Assembly (NCBI RefSeq): GCF_947507565.1
Contig: NC_089175.1
Span: 1,194,233-1,258,232, forward strand
Length of the DNA: 64,000 nucleotides
Reading direction: 5' to 3'
Source: Oscarella lobularis
Lineage: Eukaryota > Porifera > Homoscleromorpha > Homosclerophorida > Oscarellidae
Shown here: positions 31,298 to 41,941 of the stretch, piece after piece
Layout: each line of letters begins with the position of its first letter
How positions within the stretch are numbered: position 1 is the stretch's first letter
Position numbers and translations under genes: made by a program
Notes under the pieces: generated by a model
The model's input: the letters and a program-made list of their open reading frames with translations, nothing else
Told to the model about the DNA's origin: nothing
The model's database searches: none

Positions 31298-31864
31298 ATG
31301 TCGGACATTGAGAATGACGGCGATGCCGAAAGCGACGCCAGCGAAGGCCCGTCGTACCGTGCATCAGCAATGGCTAACGCTATGGGAAAAATCCTGCACG
31401 AAGGCGGCGCCAAATCAGGCGGTATTCTATCGAAAATTCGACGAAAAAGAAGTCGTCGCGTTGCCGACGAAGAATCGAGAAACGCGAGCGAAACGAAGCG
31501 TCCACTACCGCCGCCACCTTCATCAGAGACGGAGACGTGGAATCCGGAGCTGGAGAAGCACTTGAAAACGGTGGCGACGCGCGGAATCGCGAAACTGTTC
31601 AACGCCGTGCGAAAACAGCAGAAAGACGTCGACGCGAAAATCAAGAAAGCCGGCATGACCGAAGCGAAGCGAGTCAAAGTGCACTCGGCGGTGAATAAGG
31701 CCAAGTTCTTGGACGCGTTGAAGAGTGGCGAAGTGAAAGTGAGGGAAAAGGAGGAGGAGAAGAAGAAGAAGAAATGGGGCGGAATATTTCGAGACAATTT
31801 TATGATGCGATCGCGAATGAAGGACTGGAAAACGAGCGACAACGAAGACGTCGACGACGAATGA
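31298..31864 (+). CDS. RRP15: Ribosomal RNA processing protein RRP15-like, copy 1
   Basis: This is a single-exon protein of 188 residues resembling RRP15, a nucleolar factor needed for large-subunit pre-rRNA processing. An acidic N-terminus (MSDIENDGDAESDASEG) is followed by a basic stretch, then the conserved core TVATRGIAKLFNAVRKQQKD with KVHSAVNKAKFLDAL, and a lysine-rich tail. Eukaryotic RRP15 proteins share the 'ATRGVVQLFNAV'-type block. A nearly identical second copy lies at 41163-41714 and a C-terminal remnant at 44779-44985. It is probably co-regulated with carrier C through the divergent promoter. Confidence 0.82.
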   Translation: MSDIENDGDAESDASEGPSYRASAMANAMGKILHEGGAKSGGILSKIRRKRSRRVADEESRNASETKRPLPPPPSSETETWNPELEKHLKTVATRGIAKLFNAVRKQQKDVDAKIKKAGMTEAKRVKVHSAVNKAKFLDALKSGEVKVREKEEEKKKKKWGGIFRDNFMMRSRMKDWKTSDNEDVDDE

Positions 31865-32633
31865 CTAGCTAGCTAGGTATCGTTTTCTATTTATTTAGCG
31901 TTGAATTTAGAGTTGTTTCAGCTTCGAATGAAATAACCAGACAAGGATCGTCAGTACACTCGATCAGGTTCTGACACCGATTTTTAAAAGGTAGGAAATG
32001 CATTATGTTCCGCGACTCTGCGCTAGAGGGGGAATAGAAAGTTTCAGCAAGATGTACTGTAAAATCGAGCCCGCTGGCAACTTTCAAAAGGGGGACTCGA
32101 ACTTAGAGGATGCGTGATGTGGGATCACATAAGTCACCCCTGTCTGCATGGCCGTCTCTATGTTATGATACAGGTGCCTAATGCGTTGAGCCTCTTCTCT
32201 GCCTCGGCCGTGATTCCATTAGTCCCCCGCTGCGTAGGAGAGTCCACCAACGTTCGCTACCCGGCTACCTGGTATATGTTTTCAACTCCTAGTTGGAGTC
32301 AAGTCTGTGATCATCGCGGTTTTGTGCGTACGCAAAGCCTTTGATAGGAAAATGTACGGCAACGCGGCTACCGTAGTAGGCTAATAGTAATATTTTCCGT
32401 ATTTAACCAGGATGAACTTAACCGTAGAGGGAAGCGGCAACAGTGATTTCATTGGCGGTTATATTTCGATCACCGTGACTTTGTCAAAAGCCGGTAAACA
32501 CGGCTTGCATTAGCAGTGTCGCGTTTTAGAGGGGGTGAGCGTCGTAACCTAACTAATTGCCTCACGTGCTTTCTTTCCTATAAAAGCAAGTTGGAATTTG
32601 CTGCTGGATTTTAGTACTGTACCGAACTTCAAC
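31865..32633. other. Intergenic region upstream of T1, repeated at 41715-42455 and 44986-45714
   Basis: This is non-coding sequence duplicated with its neighbours. All three copies share blocks such as GGAGAGTCCACCAACGTTCG and CCGGTAAACACGG. It ends in a conserved promoter with CACGTG and TATAAAAG. No gene is seen. Confidence 0.7.
32579..32586 (+). promoter_or_regulatory. TATA box of TSR gene T1
   Basis: TATAAAAG lies 48 bp before the start codon, preceded by CACGTG at 32563-32568. The same pair precedes T2 and T3 with almost identical spacing, which supports a real core promoter. Confidence 0.65.
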
Positions 32634-34610
32634 ATGCAGATGCGATTTTTTATCCTTGTTCTTGCTCTATCGGCTATCGTTATACCCACCGTGACTGGAT
32701 TCCTACGAAGACGTCGTACTCCTCCTCCTCCTCCTCCCTGTGCGGTTAACAACTGGAGTGGCTGGGCGTGTTCTCCAACGTGTCAACAACGTCGCACTCG
32801 TACGATATCGCGCCATGGTCCTAGCTGCCCCAGCATGGAGGAAAAGAAGCCTATTATTATTGCCAACTGGGGTCATTGGGGCCAGTGCAGCAATACCTGT
32901 GGTCTTGGCTCAAGAACCAGGCGACGTGCTGTTAGAGAACCGTTAAATTGCGGAGGAGCGTCATACTCTTGCGACAAACCACTAAGTGAAACGCAAAGTT
33001 GTCACAACTTCAGAAACACCGACTGCAGAGTTTCCGCATGGACCCCCTTTGGTACTTGCGTACCAGACAACGGCAAATGTGGACCTGGCAAAGCAACGAG
33101 ACATCGTCGCCGTCTTCAAGCACCGACCTGTCATGGAAGAGCTTGTCCGCCTCTAACTGAAGAAATTCCATGCAACGCAACCGCCTGTTGCACAGTAAGC
33201 GAATGGAGTGTCTGGGCCTGCTCTGAAACGTGTCAAAAACTTCGCACTCGTACTGTAACGCGCCAAGGTCCCAATTGTCCTCCCTACTTGAAAGAAACAG
33301 CATCTATCAGCATTTCCAAGTGGGGCAATTGGGGTCATTGCACCAATACTTGTGGAAAAGGTACGAGAGCCAGGCAGCGTTCTGTTGAAGATCCGCCAAA
33401 TTGTGGAGGAGGCCAATACTCTTGTGACAAACCACTAAGTGAAACGCAAAGTTGTTACGACTTCAAAAACACCGACTGCAAAGTCTCCACATGGACCCCT
33501 TTTGGCCCTTGCGTACCAGAAAACGGCAGATGTGGATCTGGTAAAGCAATGAGACATCGCATCCTTCTTCAAGAGCCGATCTGCCAAGGAACACCTTGCC
33601 CGCCCCTAACTGAAGAAATTGCGTGCAACGCAGCGGCTTGTCCCGTGCCGTGTACACTTACTGAATGGACGGAATGGTCCGGCTGCTCTCAACGTTGCGG
33701 CTACGGTCATCATTTGCGCAATCGACGCATCACTGCACCTGCAAAACACGGCGGATTGTGTGACAAACTCGAAGAAAAGGGATTCTGCATAATTGGAAGG
33801 CGCACTGATTGTCAGGTCTGCAAGACAGATGTAGCAGAATTTCCTGCAAATATAGCTCGTCTTTGTAGGTTAACGAATGGACCTCTTGGAGCAAGTGCAA
33901 CGGAGACTGTTCCAACCCTGGGCATCAGGTCCGAGTACGATCTGTCTCTACACACCCATCATGCGGAGGTCGCCCTTGTCCTACGAAACTTCACGATGTG
34001 AAGAAATGTCCTGAAGATTGTATCACCGAGTGCGATGAGTGCATCCTATCCTCGTGGACTAGCTGGACGCGGTGTGTCTGTGGCGAGACTTTTAGACGGC
34101 GCTCAATTATTAAGCATTCAACGTGCCTTGACAAACCGTGTCCGACAAATCTATTTGAATCCAAGTCTTGTCAAGATCTAGGAAATAAATGTCACTATAA
34201 GGAATGGGGACAATGGTCATCCTGTGAAAGTGAAGGAGAATGCGGTGAAGGGCAAAAGTAAGATCTGGAGAACCAATTCACTTTTAGATGTTCTAACAAC
34301 TTACTTATCTATTAGAATACGCACCAGGGCGCCCCTAATTCCAGTAGTCAGCTGCGGCAAGACGTGCAAAAATCAAAACGAAACAAAGCCATGTCTTATC
34401 TATCCAGTTCCGTGCCAACTATCCGAGTGGTCTGAATGGTCACCCTGTACTAGTCGGTGTGGAATAGGAGTTCAATTGCGCGACAGAAAGGTCGTCATTC
34501 CAGCAAAATGTAACGGGAGCTGCGGGGTGCTAAACGGATTCCAAATTTGTCGTGGTACATACTGCAAAAATACTAATACTTTAATCGCAACTTCGGCTAA
34601 GGGCAAATAG
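32634..34610 (+). CDS. Secreted multi-TSR protein T1
   Basis: Exons 32634-33815, 33869-34257 and 34316-34610 join in phase to 621 residues. A signal peptide (MRFFILVLALSAIVIPTVTG) is followed by a basic and polyproline stretch, then repeated thrombospondin type 1-like modules with WSxW and CSxTC motifs: WSGWACSPTC, WGHWGQCSNTCGLGSRTRRR, WTEWSGCSQRCGYG, WTSWSKCNGDCS, WGQWSSC, WSEWSPCTSRCGIG. Modules come in threes with a period near 150 residues. Such repeats are O-fucosylated or C-mannosylated in animals and mediate matrix or cell-surface binding. An in-frame TAA overlaps the second donor (CAAAA|GTAAG), so retention of intron 2 gives immediate termination. The start is set by comparison with T2 and T3. 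It is nearly identical to T2 over most of its length. Confidence 0.9.
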
Positions 34611-35468
34611 TTCTAGGCTGAATTTATACAGCGATTTATATGATAAATAAACTTGACACTCAACTTCAAATTCCGTCACGGTCTCGTCTTCAAGCTGACA
34701 GTGAAAATAACTAATTTGACGTAGCATAAAAACAGCGATCAGTGAGCATAAATTCTATATCGGCAGCAGAAACGTGGTCTCGTGCAAAGGAAACGTTTAG
34801 TTAGGCTTCTGTGAGGATTGAGTCTGGTTGCTGTGGTCCACTTGCTGTTGGAGCGGGTTCATCCCGTCGCAACTTGCGAGCAAAGATTTGAGTCTGATTT
34901 GAGATCTCTATCTAGCGCACGCTAAATTTGAGAGAATGGAGAAAGATTAGCTAAAAACGTCCAGGGATGCGGAGTTATTAGACAATTATTGAGAAGAATA
35001 TTTCAGCTAAAACCTCTCAGCAAGTCTCGAAGCTTTCTTCCTCGCGGAACATGATCCGGACCGTTATGATGCAACCAGGAATACTAGATAATATTATCTA
35101 GTATCCCTGATGCAACCGAGTCCCCATATTAGAAGGGTATCTCTTGGGGACTCTGAGGTTCTTAGAAGGCATGTGCATGTACGTCACCCGTAGGAGAATC
35201 CGACGCATGTACGTCACCCTACGTGTCGCGTGGGTAGGAGCTTAGAATGAGCCGCCGTACTTTGAGGGCTGTACGCGGCTACAGTAGTAGACTAGTACTG
35301 CACATGATTCGTGTACTACCGCTCTTCGTGCATGTAGCCACGCGGCGACCTTAGATTGATCCTTGATTTTATAGCTGCATCGCGTTATCAGTGGCTCACG
35401 TGCTTCCTTGTACAAAAGCAAGTCGGTCATCGCTGGATTTAGTGCAGTTGCCGCAGTCTAGCAAGGAG
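34611..35468. other. Spacer between T1 and T1b, duplicated at 47693-48539
   Basis: The 3' flank of T1 and the promoter of T1b are largely repeated at 47693-48539, between T3 and T4. The main difference is a small palindromic insertion at 35068-35117. CACGTG lies at about 35398. No gene is seen. Confidence 0.65.
35068..35117. repeat. Mini foldback insertion with 9-bp direct repeats
   Basis: A perfect 24-bp palindrome at 35081-35104 (ATACTAGATAAT and its complement) is flanked by GATGCAACC at 35068-35076 and 35109-35117. The paralogous site near 48155 has a single GATGTAACC and no palindrome, so this looks like a recent insertion with a target duplication. Confidence 0.7.
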
Positions 35469-36694
35469 ATGCGAGTTCTCGTTCTTGCTTTTGCTCTATC
35501 GATTATTGTTGTATCTACCTCGGATGCATGGTGGGGAAGAAGACGTCGTATCCCCCCTCCTCCTTGCAGGGTAAATGAATGGAGTGGTAGGAAGAGAAGG
35601 CCAATGAACTTATAAAGTTTTCCAAATGGGGCAATTGGGGTTATTGCAGCAATACCTGTGGAAGAGGCGCAAGAATCAGGTGGCGTTATGTTGAAGATCC
35701 GCTAAAATGCGGAGGAGCGCCATATTCTTGCGACGAACCACTAAGCGAAACGCAAGAGTGTTACGACTTCAGAAATACTGACTGCAAAGTCTCCACGTGG
35801 ACTCCTTTTGGCCCCTGCGTACCAGACGACGGCCAATGCGGGCCCGGTAAAGCAACGAGACATCGCGTGCTTCTTCAAAAACCAATCTGTCAAGGAAAAG
35901 TTTGCCCACCTTTAGCTGAGCTAATTTCATGCGGTGCAACTGCGTGTCCCATACCGTGCACACTTACTGAATGGACGGAATGGTCTAATTGCTCTCAGAC
36001 TTGCGGCTATGGTCACCCATCACGCAATTGAAGCATCATCGCGCCTGCAAAATACGGTGGGGCGTGCGACCGTGAACTGGAAAAACGGCAACTGTGCAAA
36101 ATTGGAAAGCGTGCTAATTGTCAGGTCTGTGAGTTGAAATGATACACCTAAGGTAAAGTAGAAATCGCTTTATAGGTTACCAAATGGACTCCTTGGACCC
36201 AGTGCAGCGGAGACTGCAAAAATCGTGGATATCAGGTCCGAGGACGACAAATGACTAGGCCGTCATCGTGCGGAGGCCGCTCTTCTCCTGATCTTCATAA
36301 GGTAAAGAAATGTCCTCAAGACTGTGGGTGTGAGGAATGTATCCTATCACTGTGGTCAAAATGGAGTTCATGTTCCTGCAACGACGAGACTGTCAGATGG
36401 CGCTCAATTATTAGACAGTCGACGTGCCTTGACAAACCATGTCCATCAAATCTTGTGAAAATTCAGGAAATAAGTGCTACTACTCGAAATGGACGCAATG
36501 GTCATCATGTGACAGTAAACGAGGGTGTGGTGAAGGGCAGAAGTGAAGTTTAGGAGCGAAAAGCAATACATTTTAACCTCTTTTTAATTAGAATGCGCAA
36601 GAAGACGCCACTGATACGGAAACTGAGATGTGGAAAGACATGTAAAAATCGAAAGAAAAAGGAGAAGTGCTTCAAACGTTGTCACGGTGGATGA
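35469..36694 (+). pseudogene. Multi-TSR gene T1b, decayed
   Basis: This is closest to T4. The signal peptide and the RRRRIPPPPCRVNEW segment are present, but about 80 bp are missing after position 35585, which breaks the frame. An in-frame stop replaces the arginine of 'SRNRSI' (CAATTGAAGC) near 36029. A further deletion lies near 36455. The third exon is the short type also used by T5 (ending CHGG). Downstream flanking sequence continues to the transposon insertion at 36757. It is likely non-functional. Confidence 0.8.
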
Positions 36695-36756
36695 CCAACA
36701 AGACAAGTAGCGGCTTCGGCTACTAGCATGTAGACTACTAGAAAGCTACTAGACTA

Positions 36757-38398
36757 GAGTAGGACCTCGGCTTTCGGACATTCTGCGATTTCGGACGCTC
36801 GCACAGCAAATCTAGCCAACCGATTCTGGCTTCCTATAGCGCATTTTAAAGCCCAATCCCTGCCAGGAAGATGTGCTTGAGCGCGAATCAATAGACCAAA
36901 CCCTCGTGATTTTATAAGAAGATTAGCGCGCGCAGGTCAAAACCTCCGCTTTCGGACAACGGTGTCGCTTTCGGACACGCAGGCGTAGCTCATTCAAATT
37001 TTAATGTTTCGCCAAGAATTTTTTTTCACAGAATCCTCTATCATAGAGCTTTCGAACGCAGTAAAGCTTTAGCAAAATGGTCAAGTCTGTCGCCTGCTAA
37101 AAATCGACGAACGTACCGACATCGCACCTCGGTTTTCGGACACCAGTTATTCCGTTTGCAAAGGCCAAATCCGTTTCTAAAACACTACTCCGAATTTTCT
37201 GTAAGGTATTTGAGTCGAATTTCAAAAGCCGATCGAAAACGAGTAACTTTGCTAAGCAATTGGGCGGTTTAGTGCCGCAAAATGCATTTCTCAAGTTTGC
37301 TTTAGTAGCAATAAAACTAAAAATAGCAACGAAAATACCCAAACTGGTACAGAAGCAAGCGGTGCGAAGAAAAAGTCACCCTAAAACTTCGTTTTATTGA
37401 AAAAATCTGTCGCATAGAGTACTTTACGCCAAATTCATTTGCCGTTCTGATATTAATGGCAACGTCGGAAACATTCAGTAAAAGTACGCCTTTTTACAGT
37501 ATCTGCCTCTGGAGTGCTCTCCCTAAGTAGAGTAAGTACATTTTTCGCAAAATCGACTTTCATGAAGGTATCACAGCCAGAGTGTGATACCAAGAATCTG
37601 AAATTTGATCTTTATATAGGAGCACTCAAACTAAAATTCTTAGAACGCAAATTAATAAAATATTAAACGCAGCTTGACGTAGCCTGATCATGCGCTCTTG
37701 GCAATATACCATAAACAGACACTACGATAAGGTTTGAACAAACTGCATACTTTTTTATTAAAATGAAGTTTTAGGGTGACTTTTCTTCGCACCGCTTGCT
37801 TCTGTACCAGTTTGGGTATTTTCGTTGCTATTTTTAGTTTTATTGCTACTAAAGCAAACTTGAGAAATGCATTTTGCGGCACTAAACCGCCCAATTGCTT
37901 AGCAAAGTTACTCGTTTTCAATCGGTTGTTGAAATTCGACTCAAATACCTTACAGAAAATTCGGAGTAGTGTTTTAGAAACGGATTTGGCCTTTGCAAAC
38001 GGAATAAATGGTGTCCGAAAACCGAGGTGCGATGTCGGTACGTTCGTCGATTTTTAGCAGGCGACAGACTTGACCATTTTGCTAAAGCTTTACTGCGTTC
38101 GAAAGCTCTATGATAGAGGATTCTGTGGAAAAAAAATTCTTGGCGAAAAATTAAAATTTGAATGAGCTACGCCTGCGTGTCCGAAAGCGACACCGTTGTC
38201 CGAAAGCGGAGGTTTTGACCTGCGCGCGCTAATCTTCTTATAAAATCACGAGGGTTTGGTCTATTGATTCGCGCTCAAGCACATCTTCCTGGCAGGGATT
38301 GGGCTTTAAAATGCGCTATAGGAAGCCAGAATCGGTTGGCTAGATTTGCTGTGCGAGCGTCCGAAATCGCAGAATGTCCGAAAGCCGAGGTCCTACTC
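36757..38398. mobile_element. Foldback DNA element with about 640-bp terminal inverted repeats and TA target duplication
   Basis: The left arm (36757 to about 37401) and right arm (about 37757 to 38398) are near-perfect reverse complements over about 640 bp. The unrelated centre of about 355 bp has no transposase. The ends read GAGTAGGACCTCGGCTTTCG and its complement, and CTTTCGGACA-type motifs recur inside the arms. TA lies on both sides (36755-36756 and 38399-38400). The paralogous flank near 53810 reads ACTAGACTACAGTAG without the element, so the target was a single TA. This points to a non-autonomous Tc1/mariner-like or foldback element. The matching ORFs in both arms are shadows of the repeat. 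Confidence 0.88.
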
Positions 38399-38572
38399 TA
38401 CAGTAGAAGTAGACTATCTTTGAGCTGACTTCCTGCACGCAATTTCATGATAGACGTACACGCGACAGTGCATACGTTAGAAAGCATACGCTGGAAAGCT
38501 CTGCATTCAGGCACAAAAGAATCTACCGACGGGACATGCAATCACGTGCTTTCTGCGACTGTACACGTACTA

Positions 38573-38996
38573 CAGTCAACCGCCGATTATCCGAACGCCG
38601 ATTATCCGAACCGTCGATTATCCGAAATCGGTTTTCGTAGTCACGTGGTCAATTTTAAGTGCGTACGTTAGACTGGCCGCAACACGGGCGGCGTTTAATT
38701 TTTCTAGTTCGTTCGCAAATTTGACGCCAACTAAGAGGTGTCTGCGTTTCCGAAGGCTAGCAGACACTTCAAAATAAACCGAACTGGACATAGTTGGTCG
38801 CGAACCCGGAAATTATGACGCCAGTGTTACATCGGCGTACGCGCGCAATTGAATACTCAAAAAACGATTTCGAATAATCGGCAACGAAGCTATCGTTCGT
38901 TTTTGCACTATTATTTAAAGAATTCGATTATCCGAACTTTTCGATTATCCGAACGACACGGATTCCCGAGGGGTTCGGATAATCGGCGGTTGACTG
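38573..38996. mobile_element. Non-autonomous pogo/Tigger-like element with TA target duplication
   Basis: The 424-bp element begins CAGTCAACCGCCGATTATCC and ends with the complement, about 24 bp of terminal inverted repeat. Subterminal GATTATCCGAAC repeats occur on both sides. TA flanks both ends (38571-38572 and 38997-38998). The paralogous sequence near 54003 (GACTACTATTCGTTTTG) has no insertion. There is no coding capacity. The CAGT termini and TATCCG-like repeats resemble pogo/Tigger families. Confidence 0.85.
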
Positions 38997-38998
38997 TA

Positions 38999-39394
38999 TT
39001 CGTTTTGTGGCTTCTTTTCGGCCAATGAATGGGGCGCAATGCTCAAAAAAGGCGTACAGTGCCGCGGCCTCAAGTCAGACACTTCGAAAAGTGCAGAAGA
39101 ATCCTCTAGAACGTGCTGCAACGAAGATAAAGGCTGCTGACTTGTCACGAGCGACGACTGTTCAAAACAAAGGCCCTCGTGGATCGGCGGAGGTCGTTCG
39201 ACGCCGGCCAACATCACTGGCCGTCCTGTTGCGCGCGACTACGACGATTCGGCGTGCATTGGACAAATTAAAATGTTTGGAATACCACGTGACGTTTAGC
39301 AGCAAAACTGTGTTTTTCATTTTCGACTAACGTGTATTCTCCGCAGATTGGCGCGGAAAATCAGTGTGGATTTACTTCAAAGGCGTCTTTCATT
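38999..39394 (+). pseudogene. 5' fragment of the GH2 gene (copy 1) with internal inversion
   Basis: The sequence matches the first about 550 bp of the intact GH2 gene at 57138 with several deletions. Between about 39262 and 39344 it matches 57586-57660 in reverse complement, and then resumes direct orientation at GATTGGCGCGGAAA. It ends abruptly at about 39394, where 3' TSR exon sequence begins. The same inversion exists in the second fragment at 54006. Confidence 0.85.
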
Positions 39395-39968
39395 CATGAT
39401 CTTTATGAGGTGAAGAAATGTCCTCAAGACTGTGAGTGTGATGAATGCATCCTATCACCGTGGTCGAAATGGAGTTCGTGTTCCTGCAACGGCAAGACTG
39501 TCAGACGGCGCTCAATTATTAGGCAATCGACGACGTGCCTTGACAAACCATGTTCAACAAAGCTGTTGAAATCAAAGCCTTGCCAAAATTTAGGAAATAA
39601 GTGCTACTACACGAAATGGACGCAATGGTCATCATGTGAAAGTAAACGAGGGTGTGACGGGCAAAAGTAAGGTTTAAGAGTGAAAAGCACTAAATTTTGA
39701 ATGTTTTTAACATCTTATATAATTTATTAGACTACGCAAGAAGACGCCACTGATACGGAAAGTGAGATGTGGAAAGACATGCAAAAATCAAAAGGATGAT
39801 CCAAAGACATGCATCATTGATCCTATTCCGTGTAAACTAGCCGAGTGGTCTCAATGGACGTCTTGCAGTAAATTTGTAGTTCAGTTGCGTGACAGAAAGA
39901 TCGTCAGTCCCGCGAAATGTGGCGGGAGCTGCGGCGTGCTATATGAATTCAAACTTTGTCACGAGTGA
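39395..39968 (+). pseudogene. 3' fragment of a TSR gene (T1c)
   Basis: It contains the second half of the TSR exon 2 (DECILSPWSKWSSCSC, WTQWSSCES) ending at about 39667 and exon 3 (about 39731-39968, AEWSQWTSCSKFVVQLRDRK), with an intron between. The upstream exons are absent; instead it is fused to the GH2 fragment. The exons are in frame but have no promoter or signal peptide of their own. Confidence 0.78.
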
Positions 39969-39989
39969 CCAACAGTAAAAAAACAAGTA

Positions 39990-40140
39990 GCGGCTTCGGC
40001 TAAACTACTAGTAGGAGTAGACTATCTTTGAGCTGAATTCCTCCTGCACGCAATTTCATTATACGTACACGTGACAGCCTGATCTGATCAAAATGACGGG
40101 ACACGTTGATCGATCACGTGCTTTCTGCGAGGAATGAGAC
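39990..40140 (+). other. Relic of the GH2 promoter and first codons
   Basis: This matches 57010-57150, including GATCGATCACGTGCTTTCTG and the codons around the GH2 start (GAGGAATGAGACTAC). At about 40141 it jumps into intron 7 of a carrier C copy, which marks a duplication breakpoint. Confidence 0.75.
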
Positions 40141-41130
40141 TACACAGTCCTGGGAGTGTATGAACAGACATATGTTACCTCCTGCTAAAATTGTCTGCAG
40201 TAGATTTACTTGATGTTCTCTAAGCAATCTCAAGTACATATACAATTTAATTAAGCAAGTATTGACTTTTTTGGCGTCATGCTCTTTTTACACCAGTCAT
40301 AGGCTGCGTAAAATAACCTATTAGCAGGTATGTCTACACTAGACTTTAGCTTCAAGATCACTACAGAAATAATTTGAATTTACCTCGAATGAGAGTTATA
40401 CACGTTCCTTGAAACAAGCCCCTTATCCCAGACTGTTTCACCACCGTTTGAACAACGTCAAAAGGACCGGTATATTGCCGTTTAACACCAGAATCTGTTT
40501 GAATCTGCAGTAATCATCTTCCACCACTAAAATCAGCGTTTAGAAATATATGTACCTGAAGAAGACATTTTATGCGATCGGTTAGCACGACGAGTACACC
40601 GCTGCAAAATCCTGCAAGACATCCGGCAAGAAAATGATGAACTGAACTAAAACAAAATAAACAAAATAAACAAATGATTATCCAAGTGAAGCCCATAGCA
40701 CTTTAGTTCTTTAGTAGGATTGTTTTGAGCGATGAGCTCACAACCAGCAGCATAAGCTCCAAATGATATAGAAGCAAGAGGAATCACGTACAAGAGAGGT
40801 GCAGTCATTCCCTTGTAGAGACCCATCCAACTCTATCCACAATTAATTAAATAATTAGATCAATTGCTAGAACACGGATGTTGGCCACCTCGTTGGAAAG
40901 AGTCTTTCTGAAGCAGTCAAAAGCATTTTTATACACTGGTAACTCGCCTAGCAAAGGAACTGGCATTGTCTGCATGCGTACCTAAATATACGGTGGTACG
41001 AGTCTTTTAGTAATGGACGAATTTCCAAGTTTCAACTTGCCTTGATTGAAGGATGACCAACAATAACTAGACACATTCCACCGCAGCTGCCCGCAAAGAA
41101 ACTCTTTACGGGAGACTGTCGTTCGGCCAT
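40141..41130 (-). pseudogene. Truncated copy of carrier C (exons 1-7)
   Basis: This is almost identical to 30263-31263 but begins inside intron 7, so exons 8-10 are missing. In exon 1 a six-base loss removes the aspartate of the first carrier signature (HPFDTIK becomes HPSIK). The divergent RRP15 copy next to it stays intact. It cannot encode a full carrier. Confidence 0.88.
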
Positions 41131-41162
41131 GGTTCTTCTAGGTCTAGCGCGCTACACTAGAC

Positions 41163-41714
41163 ATGTCGGACATTGAGAATGACGGCGATGCCGAAAGCGA
41201 CGCCAGCGAAGGCCCGTCGTACCGTGCATCAGCAATGGCTAACGCTATGGGAAAAATCCTGCACGAAGGCGGCGCCAAATCAGGCGGTATTCTATCGAAA
41301 ATTCGACGAAAAAGAAGTCGTCGCGTTGCCGACGAAGAATCGAGAAACGCGAGCGAAACGAAGCGTCCACTACCGCCGCTACCTTCAGCAGAGACGGAGA
41401 CGTGGAATCCGGAGCTGGAGAAGCACTTGAAAACGGTGGCGACGCGCGGAATCGCGAAACTGTTCAACGCCGTGCGAAAACAGCAGAAAGACGTCGACGC
41501 GAAAATCAAGAAAGCCGGCATGACCGAAGCGAAGCGAGTCAAAGTGCACTCGGCGGTGAATAAGGCCGAGTTCTTGGACGCGTTGAAGAGTGGCGACGTG
41601 AAAGTGAGGGAAAAGGAGGAGGAGAAGAAGAAGAAATGGGGCGGAATATTTCGAGACAATTTTATGATGCGATCGCGAATGAAGGACTGGAAAACGAGCG
41701 ACGACGATAAATGA
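41163..41714 (+). CDS. RRP15: RRP15-like protein, copy 2
   Basis: The single exon encodes 183 residues, nearly identical to copy 1 at 31298. Differences include PPLPSAETE for PPPPSSETE, AEFLDAL for AKFLDAL, one fewer lysine in the poly-K run and a shorter acidic end (KTSDDDK). No disabling change is seen. It belongs to the block duplicated from about 30263-34720 to about 40141-44560. A recent second functional copy or an assembly of two haplotypes are both possible. Confidence 0.78.
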   Translation: MSDIENDGDAESDASEGPSYRASAMANAMGKILHEGGAKSGGILSKIRRKRSRRVADEESRNASETKRPLPPLPSAETETWNPELEKHLKTVATRGIAKLFNAVRKQQKDVDAKIKKAGMTEAKRVKVHSAVNKAEFLDALKSGDVKVREKEEEKKKKWGGIFRDNFMMRSRMKDWKTSDDDK

Positions 41715-41941
41715 CTAGCTAGCTAGGTATCGTTTTCTATTTATTTAGCGTTGAATTTAGAGTTGTTTCAGCTTCGAATGAAATAACCAGACAAGGATCG
41801 TCAGTACACTCGATCAGGTTCTGACACCGATTTTTAAAAGGTAGGAAATGCATTATGTTCCGCGACTCTGTGGCTAGAGCTAGAGGGGGAATAGAAAGTT
41901 TCAGCAAGATGTAAAATCGAGCCCGCCGGCAACTTTCTAAA

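Noticed and set aside
32080-32130. tRNA-like GTTCGAG loop on the minus strand
   Set aside because: The flanking bases do not form a T stem and no acceptor or anticodon arm can be drawn.
37097-38057. Matching ORFs of 80-90 codons in the two arms of the foldback element
   Set aside because: They are the same repeat sequence seen twice in opposite orientation and resemble no transposase.
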